From positions 3,286,001 through 3,350,000 of the forward strand of contig NZ_CP013417.1 in NCBI RefSeq assembly GCF_001524445.2: a stretch of 64,000 bases of DNA, written 5' to 3'. Both the position numbers and the translations under genes were made by a program. The notes under the pieces were generated by a model, which was given only the letters and a program-made list of their open reading frames with translations, had not been told where the DNA came from and did no database searches. This document shows positions 38,005 through 47,802 of the stretch, piece by piece; position 1 is the first letter of the stretch, and each line of letters begins with the position of its first letter. The DNA comes from Burkholderia savannae (GTDB lineage: Bacteria > Pseudomonadota > Gammaproteobacteria > Burkholderiales > Burkholderiaceae).

Positions 38005-38387
38005 GGGGAGTTCGTGGTTCGCTTCGTCGGTGAAAGTGCGCGTGCTTGGGGCCGTAGCCGTCGCGCGGTGCGGCGTACGCGGCGGGGCTCCGGCGGCCGA
38101 ATCGCGCAGATCGTCGCGCATGGTCGAATGGCATGGCGCGAAGGCACAACCCGCATGCGACCAGCGCGGCCCGGCGTGCGCGGCTCGGCGTGCGCGGCTC
38201 GACCTACGCAGCCCGACCTACGCGCCGCGGCGTGTGCGGCGCGGCCCAAGTTCACACTTTCTCGTACAATTTCATAACTTTGCATTGTCGCAGAAGCCGG
38301 TTCGCGCCGCTGCCCGCCGCCTCGCAGGCGCCGGTCCGCGAAAACGCGCGAACCGGCCGTTTTTCTTACAGGATGGAAGCTTCAACC
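38005..38387. other. Divergent region ABC transporter / thioesterase with short repeats
   Basis: GGCGTGCGCGGCTC occurs twice near 38173-38200 and GACCTACGC twice near 38201-38223. The AT-rich stretch around 38255-38285 may contain promoters. No gene was seen. Confidence 0.4.
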
Positions 38388-38786
38388 ATGACCGATTCGT
38401 CCCTGCAACTCCCGCAAAAACCGCCCGCGCTGCGCGTCGTGCCGCAACCGTCCGACGCGAACGTCCACGGCGACGTGTTCGGCGGCTGGATCATGGCGCA
38501 GGTCGACATCGCGGGCTCGATCCCGGCGAGCCGCCGCGCGAACGGCCGGGTCGCGACGGTCGCGGTCAATTCGTTCCTGTTCAAGCAGCCGGTGTTCGTC
38601 GGCGATCTGCTGAGCTTCTACGCGAGCATCGTGAAGACGGGCAACACGTCGGTGACCGTCGACGTCGAGGTCTACGCGCAGCGGATGAGCCTGATGAGCG
38701 AGATCGTCAAGGTGACGGAAGCGACGCTCACCTACGTCGCAACCGACGCCGATCGCCGCCCGCGCGCGCTGCCGCCGCTCGAATAA
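38388..38786 (+). CDS. YciA-type acyl-CoA thioesterase
   Basis: A 132-residue single hotdog-fold thioesterase that hydrolyses acyl-CoA to free acid and CoA. The catalytic region DANVHGDVFGGWIMAQVDIA has the Asp used by YciA/BFIT enzymes. RVATVAVNSFLFKQPVFVGD and TSVTVDVEVYAQ complete the fold. Two in-frame ATGs exist; the one at 38388 is better spaced from GGATGGAAG. Chain-length preference is not readable. Confidence 0.9.
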   Translation: MTDSSLQLPQKPPALRVVPQPSDANVHGDVFGGWIMAQVDIAGSIPASRRANGRVATVAVNSFLFKQPVFVGDLLSFYASIVKTGNTSVTVDVEVYAQRMSLMSEIVKVTEATLTYVATDADRRPRALPPLE

Positions 38787-38901
38787 GCGCCGCCGCGTTT
38801 TGCGCGCGTTTCGCCCGCGTGTTGCACCGGCGCGCGGGCCGCGCGGGCCGCGCACGGGGCGCCGCGGCGATGCGCGCCGCGATTTGCTTTGCCTCGCCCG
38901 C

Positions 38902-39381
38902 TCAGTGCGCGGCGAGGCCGAACTCGCGCATCGCCGGAATGAAGTCGTGATTGAGCTTCGGCTTGCGCGACAGCTTCGCGAGCACGTAGCGCTGAAACGG
39001 CGTGAGCGTCGCCCACTGCACGGCGGACGGCGCCGGCAGCCCGGCCAGCCCGCTCTGCGCGACGAGCGCATCCGGCACCATCTCGACGCCGCGCCAGGCC
39101 GGATGCTCGTCCGGCTGGAACCACGTCGGCTCGACGTTCGCGTGCGTGCGCAGCATCTCGAAGAGCGCATGATCGAAATTCGGCTCGATCACGACGTCTT
39201 CGTCGGCCGGAAAGCGCGCGAGCAGCTTGCGATCCTCGATCGGCAGCATCTGCCATTGCTCGAGCGAGATCCTGAGCCCGAAGCGGTCGAGGTTGAAACG
39301 GACGATCATCGGAATGTAAGTCAGATCCTCCGACGATTCGATTTCGAAATTGAACAGCAACGGCGCGTCGCTCAGTCCCAT
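38902..39381 (-). CDS. Conserved nitrate-reductase-associated-type protein
   Basis: A 159-residue soluble protein with the pattern of the family found near assimilatory nitrate reductase genes in cyanobacteria: LLFNFEIESSEDLTYIPMIV followed by RFNLDRFGLRISLEQWQML and a conserved C-terminal helix region (TPFQRYVLAKLSRK). The molecular function of the family is not known to me. The ATG at 39381 has a G-rich ribosome site; a second ATG lies 30 bases upstream. fdhD, another molybdoenzyme accessory gene, starts 132 bases away on the opposite strand. Confidence 0.65.
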   Translation of the reverse strand: MGLSDAPLLFNFEIESSEDLTYIPMIVRFNLDRFGLRISLEQWQMLPIEDRKLLARFPADEDVVIEPNFDHALFEMLRTHANVEPTWFQPDEHPAWRGVEMVPDALVAQSGLAGLPAPSAVQWATLTPFQRYVLAKLSRKPKLNHDFIPAMREFGLAAH

Positions 39382-39513
39382 GTTTGCACCCACTATGACG
39401 TTTGCCGGCACGTTTGGCCCGTCTGGAGTATTTTAGAACCTTCGCGACGAGCGGGGCGTGCCGCCTGACGTCGCGCCCCGCTCGCCCATCCCGCCCAATC
39501 GAAGGAGCCCCCC

Positions 39514-40338
39514 GTGAGCCTGTCCGAAACCGTCGAACCCCGCGGCATCGTCGAGCTCGCGGTGCGCAGGCGGCGCGGCGACGCGTTCGAGGCGGTCGTC
39601 GACAGCGTCGGCCAGGAATGGCCTGTCGCGCTCGTGTTCAACGGCATCTCGCATGCGGTGATGATGTGCACGCCGCGCGATCTGGAGGCGTTCGCGGTCG
39701 GCTTCGCGGTGTCGGAGGGCATCGTCGGGCGCGGCAGCGACGTGAAGGACATCGAGGTCGTGCTGCACGGCGACGGGCCGCTGCCGCACGCCGAAGTGCA
39801 ATTGACGGTCGTCCAGCAGGCGTTCGCCGCGTTGAAGGAAAAGCGCCGCGCGCTCGCGGGGCGCACCGGCTGCGGCGTATGCGGAATCGAAAGCATCGAT
39901 CTGCTCGATCTCGTGCCGGAACGCGTGCCCGATACCGGCTTTCTCGCGCGCCTCGCGCCGGATGCGATCGCACGCGCGGCGCGCGATCTTCCCGCGCATC
40001 AGGCGCTCACGCGGCAAACGGGCGGCCTGCACGCGGCCGCGTGGTGCGACGCGGCAGGCGCGATCGTCCATGCGTTCGAGGACGTCGGCCGCCACAACGC
40101 GCTCGACAAGCTGATCGGCACGCTCACGCTTGCGCGCGCCGACATGACGAACGGCTTCGTGTTCCTGTCGAGCCGCGCGAGCTACGAGCTCGTGCGCAAA
40201 TCCGCGCGCGTCGGCATTCCGATGGTCGCGACGATCTCCGCGCCGTCGTCGCTCGCGATCGAGATCGCGCGGCAGGCCGGGCTGCGGCTCGTGAGCTTCT
40301 GCCGCGAGGCGGGCTACGTCGACTACGGCACCGCGTAG
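39514..40338 (+). CDS. fdhD: Formate dehydrogenase sulfur-carrier protein FdhD
   Basis: FdhD passes sulfur from a cysteine desulfurase to the molybdenum cofactor, which formate dehydrogenase needs for activity. The protein is 274 residues. The CxxC site is in GRTGCGVCGIES (about residues 116-127). Other landmarks are PRDLEAFAVGFAVSEGIV, FEDVGRHNALDKLIG and FLSSRASYELVRK. The start is GTG with GAAGGAG eight bases before it. No formate dehydrogenase subunit lies in this window. Confidence 0.95.
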   Translation: MSLSETVEPRGIVELAVRRRRGDAFEAVVDSVGQEWPVALVFNGISHAVMMCTPRDLEAFAVGFAVSEGIVGRGSDVKDIEVVLHGDGPLPHAEVQLTVVQQAFAALKEKRRALAGRTGCGVCGIESIDLLDLVPERVPDTGFLARLAPDAIARAARDLPAHQALTRQTGGLHAAAWCDAAGAIVHAFEDVGRHNALDKLIGTLTLARADMTNGFVFLSSRASYELVRKSARVGIPMVATISAPSSLAIEIARQAGLRLVSFCREAGYVDYGTA

Positions 40339-40469
40339 CGCGCCGCCGCATCGCCATTCGTGCGCGCCGGCGAGCGACGAGCCGCCGCGCCGGAATTCGC
40401 ACGCGGACGGGGCGGCCGGCAAGCCGCCGCCTCGCGCAGCCGCCGCAGCAGCAGCGGCCGCAGCCACGC

Positions 40470-41249
40470 TCAGTCGAATTGACGGAAGTCCGGCTTGCGC
40501 TTCTCGAAGAACGCGGTGATCGCCTCGCGCACTTCGGGCGAGCGCAGCATCTTGCCGAACTGCTCGCCTTCCTCCGACATCCGCGCGGCGACTTCCGCGC
40601 CGGCCCCCTTCTTCAGGAACGCCTTCGTCGCGCGCAGCGACGACGCCGGCAGCGCGACGAGCTTCGCCGCCTGCTCGGCCGCGAACGCGTCGAGGTCCGC
40701 GGCGGGCAGCACGCGGTTCACGAGGCCGATCCGGTGCGCTTCGAGCGCGTCGAACGGCTCGCCGAGCAGGAGCTTCTCGGCGGCGACCTGATGGCCGGCG
40801 AGGCGCGGCAGCAGCAGGCTCGACGCCGCCTCCGGGCACAGGCCGAGCTGCGCGAACGGCAGCGACAGTTGCGCGGTGTCGGCCGCATAGACGAGATCGC
40901 AATGCAGCAGCAACGTCACGCCGATGCCGACCGCGACGCCCGCGACCGCCGCGACGATCGGCTTTTGCGCGCTCGCGATCTGGCGCAGGAACTGGAACAC
41001 AGGCGCATTCTCGTCCTTCGGCGGCGCCTTCATGAAATCGTCGAGATCGTTGCCCGCGCTGAAGTTGCCGTCGCTGCCGCGAATCAGGATCGCGCGCACC
41101 GATTTGTCGTCCTGCGCCGCGGCGAGCGCATCGGCCATCGTCTGGTACATCGCCGCGGTGATCGCGTTCTTCTTCGACGGGCGCGCGAGCGTGATCGTCA
41201 GCACGCCGCCCGCGTTTTCGACCTGGATATCCATCTGAGCCGTCTCCAT
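40470..41249 (-). CDS. Enoyl-CoA hydratase/isomerase family protein
   Basis: A 259-residue crotonase-fold protein. The oxyanion-hole segment is GSDGNFSAGNDLDDF and the second active-site segment is LGLCPEAASSLLLPRL, keeping the Glu equivalent to crotonase Glu164. It is probably a hydratase or double-bond isomerase of beta-oxidation. It is the last gene of the tetR-acd-fadN-fadA run, but a terminator-like hairpin separates it from the thiolase gene. Confidence 0.9.
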   Translation of the reverse strand: METAQMDIQVENAGGVLTITLARPSKKNAITAAMYQTMADALAAAQDDKSVRAILIRGSDGNFSAGNDLDDFMKAPPKDENAPVFQFLRQIASAQKPIVAAVAGVAVGIGVTLLLHCDLVYAADTAQLSLPFAQLGLCPEAASSLLLPRLAGHQVAAEKLLLGEPFDALEAHRIGLVNRVLPAADLDAFAAEQAAKLVALPASSLRATKAFLKKGAGAEVAARMSEEGEQFGKMLRSPEVREAITAFFEKRKPDFRQFD

Positions 41250-41267
41250 GGCTGTTTCCTGCGATAA

Positions 41268-41308
41268 ACAAAAGAAAACGGTGCGCGAGCTGGCCGCCCG
41301 CGCACCGT
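41268..41308 (-). terminator. Terminator-like hairpin between thiolase and enoyl-CoA hydratase genes
   Basis: On the minus strand a perfect 10-bp stem (arms at 41278-41287 and 41299-41308, ACGGTGCGCG and its complement) is followed by GTTTTCTTTTG. It lies between fadA and the last gene, so it would reduce read-through. Confidence 0.7.
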
Positions 41309-41333
41309 CGTCATCATGCGTCGCGCGCTCCGC

Positions 41334-42533
<1,200 letters not shown>

Positions 42534-42548
42534 TTCTCGCTCCTGTCG

Positions 42549-42580
42549 ACCGGAGCCGGCGCCTCAGCGCCGACTCCGGT
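42549..42580 (-). other. Strong intercistronic hairpin between FadN-type gene and thiolase
   Basis: The arms at 42549-42562 and 42567-42580 pair over 14 positions around a 4-base loop. The single mismatch is a G-U wobble in the minus-strand RNA. No T-run follows. It could stabilise or attenuate the operon mRNA. Confidence 0.6.
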
Positions 42581-42608
42581 CCCATGCAAAGTTGTCCGCT
42601 CGACCCGA

Positions 42609-45044
42609 TCAGTTGCGAACCGGCTTGCCGGTCTGCAACATGCCCATGATCCGCTCCTGCGTCTTCTGCGTACCGAGCAGCTCGACGAACGCACGGCGCT
42701 CCAGCGCGAGCAGCCATTCCTCGTCGACCGTGCTGCCGGCCTCGACGTCGCCGCCGCACACCGCCTCGGCGATGCGGCTCGCGATCAGGAAGTCGTGATC
42801 GCTGATGAAGCGGCCGTCGCGCATGTTGACGAGCTGGGCCTTGATGGTGGCGATCGCCGAGCGGCCGGCCACCGGGATTTCCTTCGCCTTCAGCGGCGCG
42901 CGGTAGCCCGCCGCCGCGAGGCCGCGCGCTTCCTTCTTCGCGACGTCGAGCAGTTCGAACACGTTGAACACGATCGTGTCGGACGGCTTCACGTAGCCCA
43001 TCGCGCGCGCTTCGTGCGCGGACATCGACACCTTCGCCATCGCCGCGTTCTCGAACGACTTCGTCAGGAACTTGAGCAGCTCGCTCGTCATGCCCGCGGC
43101 CGTCGCCGCTTCCGCGCCGCGCAGCGCCGCTTCCTTCAGGCCGCCGCCCGCCGGCACGAGGCCGACGCCCACTTCGACGAGCCCGATGTAGCTCTCGACG
43201 TGCACGACGCGCTTCGCGCTATGCAGCATCAGCTCGCAGCCGCCGCCGAGCGCCAGGCCCGACACCGCCGCGACCACCGGCACGTGCGCGTACTTCACGC
43301 GCAGCATGCCTTCCTGGAACTTCTTCACGAACGGCTCGATGCCCGCAGCGCCGCCCATCATGAACGCGGGCATCGCCTCTTCGAGGTTCGCGCCGGCGGA
43401 GAACGGGCCGCCCGGATTGCCGAGCTTGAGCGACGTCGGCTGCCAGATCACGACCGCCTTGTAATCCTTCTCGGCGAGATCGATCGCCTGCGCGAGGCCG
43501 TCGATCACGCCCGGGCCGATCGTGTTCATCTTCGACTTGAACGACACGATCACGACGTCGTCCTCGCCCGCGCGGTCGTCCACCCACGCACGCACCGAGT
43601 CGGTTTCGAACAGCGTCTTGCCGAACGTCTTCGGATCGCGGCCCGCTTCGCCGAGCAGCGGCGCGCGGAACACCTGATTGCCGTAGACAGCGAGATTCGA
43701 GCGCGGCGCGAAGCGCTTCGTCGCGGGCGACCACGAGCCTTCGGCCGTGTGCACGCCGCCCTGGTCGGCGACGACGCCTTCGAGCACCCACGCGGGCAGC
43801 GGCACGCCGGCGAGCGCCTTGCCGGCCGCGATGTCTTCCTGCACCCACTCGGCAACCTGCCTCCAGCCCGCGGCCTGCCAGCCTTCGAACGGGCCTTCGT
43901 TCCAGCCGAAGCCCCAGCGGATCGCGAGGTCGACGTCGCGCGCGTTGTCGGCGATCGACTCGAGGTGGAACGCGATGTAGTGGAACACGTCACGGAAAAT
44001 GGACCACAGGAACTGCGCGTGCGGATGCTGCGTCTCGCGCAGGAGCTTCAGGCGCTCCGCGGGCGGGCGCTTCAGGATGCGGCCGACGGTCTCGTCCGCC
44101 TTCGCGCCGGAATCGACGTACGAAAGCGTCTTCGCGTCGAGCACCTTGATCGCCTTGCCTTCCTTCTTGTAGAAGCCGCCGCCCGTCTTCTGGCCGAGCG
44201 CGCCCTGCTCGACGAGCTTCGCGAGCACGGCGGGCGTCTTGTAGACCGGGAAGAACGGATCGTCGGCGAGGTTGTCCTGCATCGTCTTGATCACGTGCGC
44301 CATCGTGTCGAGGCCGACCACGTCCGCCGTGCGGAACGTCGCCGACTTCGCGCGGCCGAGACGGCTGCCGGTCAGATCGTCGACTTCGTCGAAGCGCAGG
44401 CCGAACTTCTCGGCTTCGGTGATCACGGCGAGGATCGAGAAGATGCCGACGCGGTTCGCGATGAAGTTCGGCGTGTCCTTCGCGCGCACGACGCCCTTGC
44501 CGACGACGCTCGTCAGGAACGTTTCGAGCTGGTCGAGGATTTCGCCGCGCGTGTGCGTGGTCGGGATCAGCTCGACGAGGTGCATGTAGCGCGGCGGGTT
44601 GAAGAAATGCACGCCGCAGAAGCGCGCCTTCAGCTCGTCGGCGAAGCCGTCGGACAGCGTCGTGATGGACAGGCCCGACGTGTTGGTCGCGAAGATCGCG
44701 TGCGAAGCGATGTGCGGCGCGACCTTCTTGTACAGGTCGTGCTTCCAGTCCATCCGCTCGGCGATCGCCTCGATCACGAGGTCGCAGTCGGCGAGCTTCG
44801 CGATGTCGTCTTCGTAGTTCGCGGGTTCGAGATATTTCGCGTCGTCCTTCACGCCGAACGGCGCGGGCGACAGCTTCTTCAGGTTCTCGATCGCCTTCAG
44901 CGCGATGCCGTTCTTCGGGCCTTCCTTGGCGGGCAGATCGAACAGCAGCACCGGCACGCACGCGTTGACGAGATGCGCGGCGATCTGCGCGCCCATCACG
45001 CCGGCGCCCAGCACGGCGACCTTGCGAATGTTGAAATTGCTCAC
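42609..45044 (-). CDS. FadN-type bifunctional 3-hydroxyacyl-CoA dehydrogenase / enoyl-CoA hydratase
   Basis: An 811-residue enzyme for two middle steps of beta-oxidation. The NAD-binding dehydrogenase part is N-terminal (KVAVLGAGVMGAQIAAHLVN, then FATNTSGLSIT and CGVHFFNPPRYMHLVEL), and the crotonase part is C-terminal (AAVSGLALGGGCELML, VGLVPAGGGLKEAAL). This order is opposite to E. coli FadB and matches B. subtilis FadN. It lies between the acyl-CoA dehydrogenase and thiolase genes. Confidence 0.93.
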   Translation of the reverse strand: MSNFNIRKVAVLGAGVMGAQIAAHLVNACVPVLLFDLPAKEGPKNGIALKAIENLKKLSPAPFGVKDDAKYLEPANYEDDIAKLADCDLVIEAIAERMDWKHDLYKKVAPHIASHAIFATNTSGLSITTLSDGFADELKARFCGVHFFNPPRYMHLVELIPTTHTRGEILDQLETFLTSVVGKGVVRAKDTPNFIANRVGIFSILAVITEAEKFGLRFDEVDDLTGSRLGRAKSATFRTADVVGLDTMAHVIKTMQDNLADDPFFPVYKTPAVLAKLVEQGALGQKTGGGFYKKEGKAIKVLDAKTLSYVDSGAKADETVGRILKRPPAERLKLLRETQHPHAQFLWSIFRDVFHYIAFHLESIADNARDVDLAIRWGFGWNEGPFEGWQAAGWRQVAEWVQEDIAAGKALAGVPLPAWVLEGVVADQGGVHTAEGSWSPATKRFAPRSNLAVYGNQVFRAPLLGEAGRDPKTFGKTLFETDSVRAWVDDRAGEDDVVIVSFKSKMNTIGPGVIDGLAQAIDLAEKDYKAVVIWQPTSLKLGNPGGPFSAGANLEEAMPAFMMGGAAGIEPFVKKFQEGMLRVKYAHVPVVAAVSGLALGGGCELMLHSAKRVVHVESYIGLVEVGVGLVPAGGGLKEAALRGAEAATAAGMTSELLKFLTKSFENAAMAKVSMSAHEARAMGYVKPSDTIVFNVFELLDVAKKEARGLAAAGYRAPLKAKEIPVAGRSAIATIKAQLVNMRDGRFISDHDFLIASRIAEAVCGGDVEAGSTVDEEWLLALERRAFVELLGTQKTQERIMGMLQTGKPVRN

Positions 45045-45123
45045 GGGACTCCTCCGGATTGAGCCGCGCGTCGCCGGTCGTGAGGACGCGCGCGCGGCGT
45101 GTGAGTGCTAAGAATCGGTCGTT

Positions 45124-45150
45124 CGGGCGGTGCGCGTCGCGCGCCGCCCG
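45124..45150 (-). other. Intercistronic inverted repeat between acyl-CoA dehydrogenase and FadN-type genes
   Basis: An 11-position stem (arms at 45124-45134 and 45140-45150) with one imperfect pair surrounds a 5-base loop, just after the dehydrogenase stop. No T-run. Confidence 0.5.
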
Positions 45151-45159
45151 GCGGTCGCG

Positions 45160-46947
45160 TTAGAACAGCGCTTCGTCGACTTCCATCATCGTCTTCGCGC
45201 CGGCGCGCGCGAGACGGATCGACGCCGCCGTTTCCGGCAGCAGGCGCGCGAAGTAGAAGCGCGCGGTCGCGAGCTTCGACTTGTAGAACGGATCGCCCGA
45301 CGCTTCCTTGTCGAGCGCGATGCGCGCCATCCGCGCCCAGAAGTACGAGAACACCAGATGACCGACGGTGCGCAGGTACGGCACGGCAGCCGCGCCCACT
45401 TCGTCCGGGTTCTGCATCGCCTTCATGCCGACTTCCATTGTCAGCTTCTGCACCTTCTCGCCGATGTCGGCGAGCGGCGTGACGAATTCGGACATTTCGG
45501 GCTTCACGCCTTCCGCCTCGACGAACTCGGCGACGATCTTGCCGAACTTCTTCAGCTTCGCACCCATGTCGCCCAGCACCTTGCGGCCGAGCAGGTCGAG
45601 CGCCTGAACCGAGTTGGTGCCTTCGTAGATCATGTTGATCCGCGCGTCGCGCACGTACTGCTCCATGCCCCATTCGGAGATGAAGCCGTGGCCGCCGTAG
45701 ATCTGCATCGCGTGGTTCGTGCACTCGAACGCGTTGTCGGTCAGGAACGCCTTGATGATCGGCGTGAGCAGCGCGACGAGATCCTCCGCCTCCTTGCGCA
45801 CCGCCTCATCCCCGTGCGACAGCACCTTGTCGATCTGCAGCGCCGACCAGTACGTGAATGCGCGCGCGCCTTCCGCGTACGCCTTCTGCGTGAGCAGCAT
45901 GCGGCGCACGTCCGGGTGAACGATGATCGGATCGGCCGGCTTGTCCGGCGCCTTCGGGCCCGTCAGCGAGCGCATCTGCAGGCGCTCCTTCGCGTACGTG
46001 AGCGAGTTCTGGTACGCGACTTCCGTGAGGCCGAGGCCCTGCATGCCGACGCCGAGACGCGCGGCGTTCATCATCACGAACATCGCGTTCAAGCCCTTGT
46101 TCGGCTCGCCGATCATCCAGCCCTTCGCGTTGTCGAGGTTCATCACGCACGTCGAGTTGCCGTGGATGCCCATCTTGTGCTCGATCGAGCCGCACTTGAC
46201 GCCGTTGCGCTCGCCCGGCTCGCCCGACGCCTCGGGGACGAACTTCGGCACGATGAACAGGGAGATGCCCTTCGTGCCATTCGGCGCGTCCGGCAGGCGC
46301 GCGAGCACGAGGTGAACGATGTTCTTCGAGAGGTCGTGTTCGCCGCTCGAGATGAAGATCTTGGTGCCGGTGATCGAATACGTGCCGTCGCCGTTCGGCT
46401 CGGCCTTCGTGCGCAGGATGCCGAGGTCGGTGCCGCAGTGCGGCTCGGTCAGGCACATCGTGCCCGTCCATTCGCCCGACACGAGCTTCGGCAGATAGAG
46501 TTTTTGCAGCTCCGGCGCGCCGTGCGCGTGCAGACATTCGTACGCGCCGTGCGACAGGCCCGGATACATCGTCCATGCCTGGTTCGACGAATTCAGCATT
46601 TCATACAGCGCGTTGTTGACGAACGCGGGCAGGCCCTGGCCGCCGTAATCGGGATCGCAGCCGAGCGCGGGCCAACCGGCCTCGACGTACTGCTGATACG
46701 CTTCCTTGAAGCCCGTCGGCGTTTTCACGACGCCGTCGCCGACATACGTGCAGCCCTCGCGGTCGCCGACCTGGTTGAGCGGGAAGAGCACCTCCGAGCA
46801 GAACTTGCCCGCCTCCTCGAGCACCTGGTTGATCGTATCGGCGTCGAGATCAGCATGCTTGGGCATCTGCTTGACCTCGGCTTCGACGTTCAGAAGCTCG
46901 TGCAACACGAATTGCATGTCGCGCAACGGCGCGGCGTACTGTCCCAT
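45160..46947 (-). CDS. Acyl-CoA dehydrogenase, long FadE-type with C-terminal extension
   Basis: This flavoenzyme performs the first oxidation of acyl-CoA. The protein is 595 residues, longer than the usual 380 because of an extra C-terminal domain, as in B. subtilis FadE. Landmarks are GTMCLTEPHCGTDLGILRTK, ITGTKIFISSGEHDLSKNI and IYEGTNSVQALDLLGRKV, where the Glu of YEGT is the expected catalytic base. The start at 46947 has GGAGAG upstream; an earlier in-frame ATG gives 4 more residues. TetR is 57 bases upstream. Confidence 0.93.
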   Translation of the reverse strand: MGQYAAPLRDMQFVLHELLNVEAEVKQMPKHADLDADTINQVLEEAGKFCSEVLFPLNQVGDREGCTYVGDGVVKTPTGFKEAYQQYVEAGWPALGCDPDYGGQGLPAFVNNALYEMLNSSNQAWTMYPGLSHGAYECLHAHGAPELQKLYLPKLVSGEWTGTMCLTEPHCGTDLGILRTKAEPNGDGTYSITGTKIFISSGEHDLSKNIVHLVLARLPDAPNGTKGISLFIVPKFVPEASGEPGERNGVKCGSIEHKMGIHGNSTCVMNLDNAKGWMIGEPNKGLNAMFVMMNAARLGVGMQGLGLTEVAYQNSLTYAKERLQMRSLTGPKAPDKPADPIIVHPDVRRMLLTQKAYAEGARAFTYWSALQIDKVLSHGDEAVRKEAEDLVALLTPIIKAFLTDNAFECTNHAMQIYGGHGFISEWGMEQYVRDARINMIYEGTNSVQALDLLGRKVLGDMGAKLKKFGKIVAEFVEAEGVKPEMSEFVTPLADIGEKVQKLTMEVGMKAMQNPDEVGAAAVPYLRTVGHLVFSYFWARMARIALDKEASGDPFYKSKLATARFYFARLLPETAASIRLARAGAKTMMEVDEALF

Positions 46948-46984
46948 GACTCTCTCCAAGATAAGGCAATCGGCTCGAGCTCCC

Positions 46985-47004
46985 CGGCGGCGGTCGTGCC
47001 GCCG
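46985..47004 (-). other. Hairpin directly after the tetR stop
   Basis: CGGCGGC at 46985-46991 pairs perfectly with GCCGCCG at 46998-47004. It lies in the 57-base gap between tetR and the acyl-CoA dehydrogenase gene. Confidence 0.5.
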
Positions 47005-47604
47005 CTAACGGCTCTCGCTCTGGTACGAAACAATCGTCTTTTCAAGCGCGGCCCACGTGAGGCGCACGGCGTCCGGCTGATGCAGGAAGCGTGCGTCGTG
47101 ATGCAGACCGAGCGTGAAGCTGTACAACTCGAAGAGCATCAGGTTCGGATCTGTGTCCGCACGCAGATGCCCCTCTTCCTTCGCCTGCGAAATCGCGCGC
47201 AGCAGCGCGGCGCGCCACGCTTTCACGCTCGCGATCAACTGCTCGCGCACCGCGCTGTCCGGGCGATCGTCATATTCGACGGCGCCGCTGATGTAGATGC
47301 ACCCCGTCGTCACTTCCTGGATGCGCTTCTCGATCCAGCGCGCGAGCATCGCCCGCAAGCGCGGCAAACCGCGCGGCTCGCGCAGGCTCGGAAAGAACAC
47401 CTCGTTCTCGAAACGATGGTGGTACTCGCGCACGACCTCGACCTGCAAGTCGTCGCGCGATCCGAAGTGCGCGAACACGCCGCTCTTGCTCATCTGCATG
47501 CGCTCGGCCAGCAGGCCGATCGTCAGGCCCTCGAGCCCGTCACGGCTGGCAAGGTCCAATGCTGCTTCGAGTATCGCGGCACGCGTCTGTTCGCCTTTTC
47601 GCAT
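47005..47604 (-). CDS. TetR-family regulator of the beta-oxidation operon
   Basis: A 199-residue repressor. The N-terminal helix-turn-helix reads GLTIGLLAERMQMSKSGVFA followed by HFGSRDDLQVEVV. The C-terminal ligand domain is of the TetR type often controlling acyl-CoA genes. It is the first gene of the five-gene run and should autoregulate. A promoter and an 18-bp palindrome lie upstream. The ligand is probably an acyl-CoA or fatty acid, inferred from context. Confidence 0.9.
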   Translation of the reverse strand: MRKGEQTRAAILEAALDLASRDGLEGLTIGLLAERMQMSKSGVFAHFGSRDDLQVEVVREYHHRFENEVFFPSLREPRGLPRLRAMLARWIEKRIQEVTTGCIYISGAVEYDDRPDSAVREQLIASVKAWRAALLRAISQAKEEGHLRADTDPNLMLFELYSFTLGLHHDARFLHQPDAVRLTWAALEKTIVSYQSESR

Positions 47605-47654
47605 AGCTTTTAATAACCGTTCAAGGTGACCGAATAAAATCGAACGGCCGTACT

Positions 47655-47683
47655 ATTATTGAGTGCGGCCGTCGGCGAAACAA
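47655..47683 (-). promoter_or_regulatory. Sigma70-like promoter of the tetR-fad operon
   Basis: On the minus strand TTGTTT (47678-47683) is separated by 17 bases from AATAAT (47655-47660), five of six matches to the -10 consensus. CGGCCG hexamers flank the -10 region at 47645-47650 and 47666-47671. It ends about 50 bases before the tetR ATG. Confidence 0.6.
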
Positions 47684-47691
47684 GGAAATTA

Positions 47692-47709
47692 TTAGAAATC
47701 GGTTTCTAA
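47692..47709. promoter_or_regulatory. 18-bp palindromic operator candidate upstream of tetR
   Basis: TTAGAAA (47692-47698) and TTTCTAA (47703-47709) form a perfect inverted repeat around TCGG, eight bases upstream of the -35. The GAAA-N4-TTTC core resembles sites of fatty-acid-responsive TetR regulators such as PsrA. Binding by this TetR is inferred. Confidence 0.55.
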
Positions 47710-47802
47710 CCGTCCCCGCTATTTTGCAGGGTCGCGCGCCCTTGGGAGGAGGCCCTGTGCAGGCCGCGGCGCGCCGCTTGCGCAAGCGAATGAAGCGAAT
47801 GC

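Noticed and set aside
47604..47802. Small RNA or leader gene beside tetR
   Set aside because: Only promoter-like and palindromic features are visible; no hairpin plus T-run of a typical small RNA.
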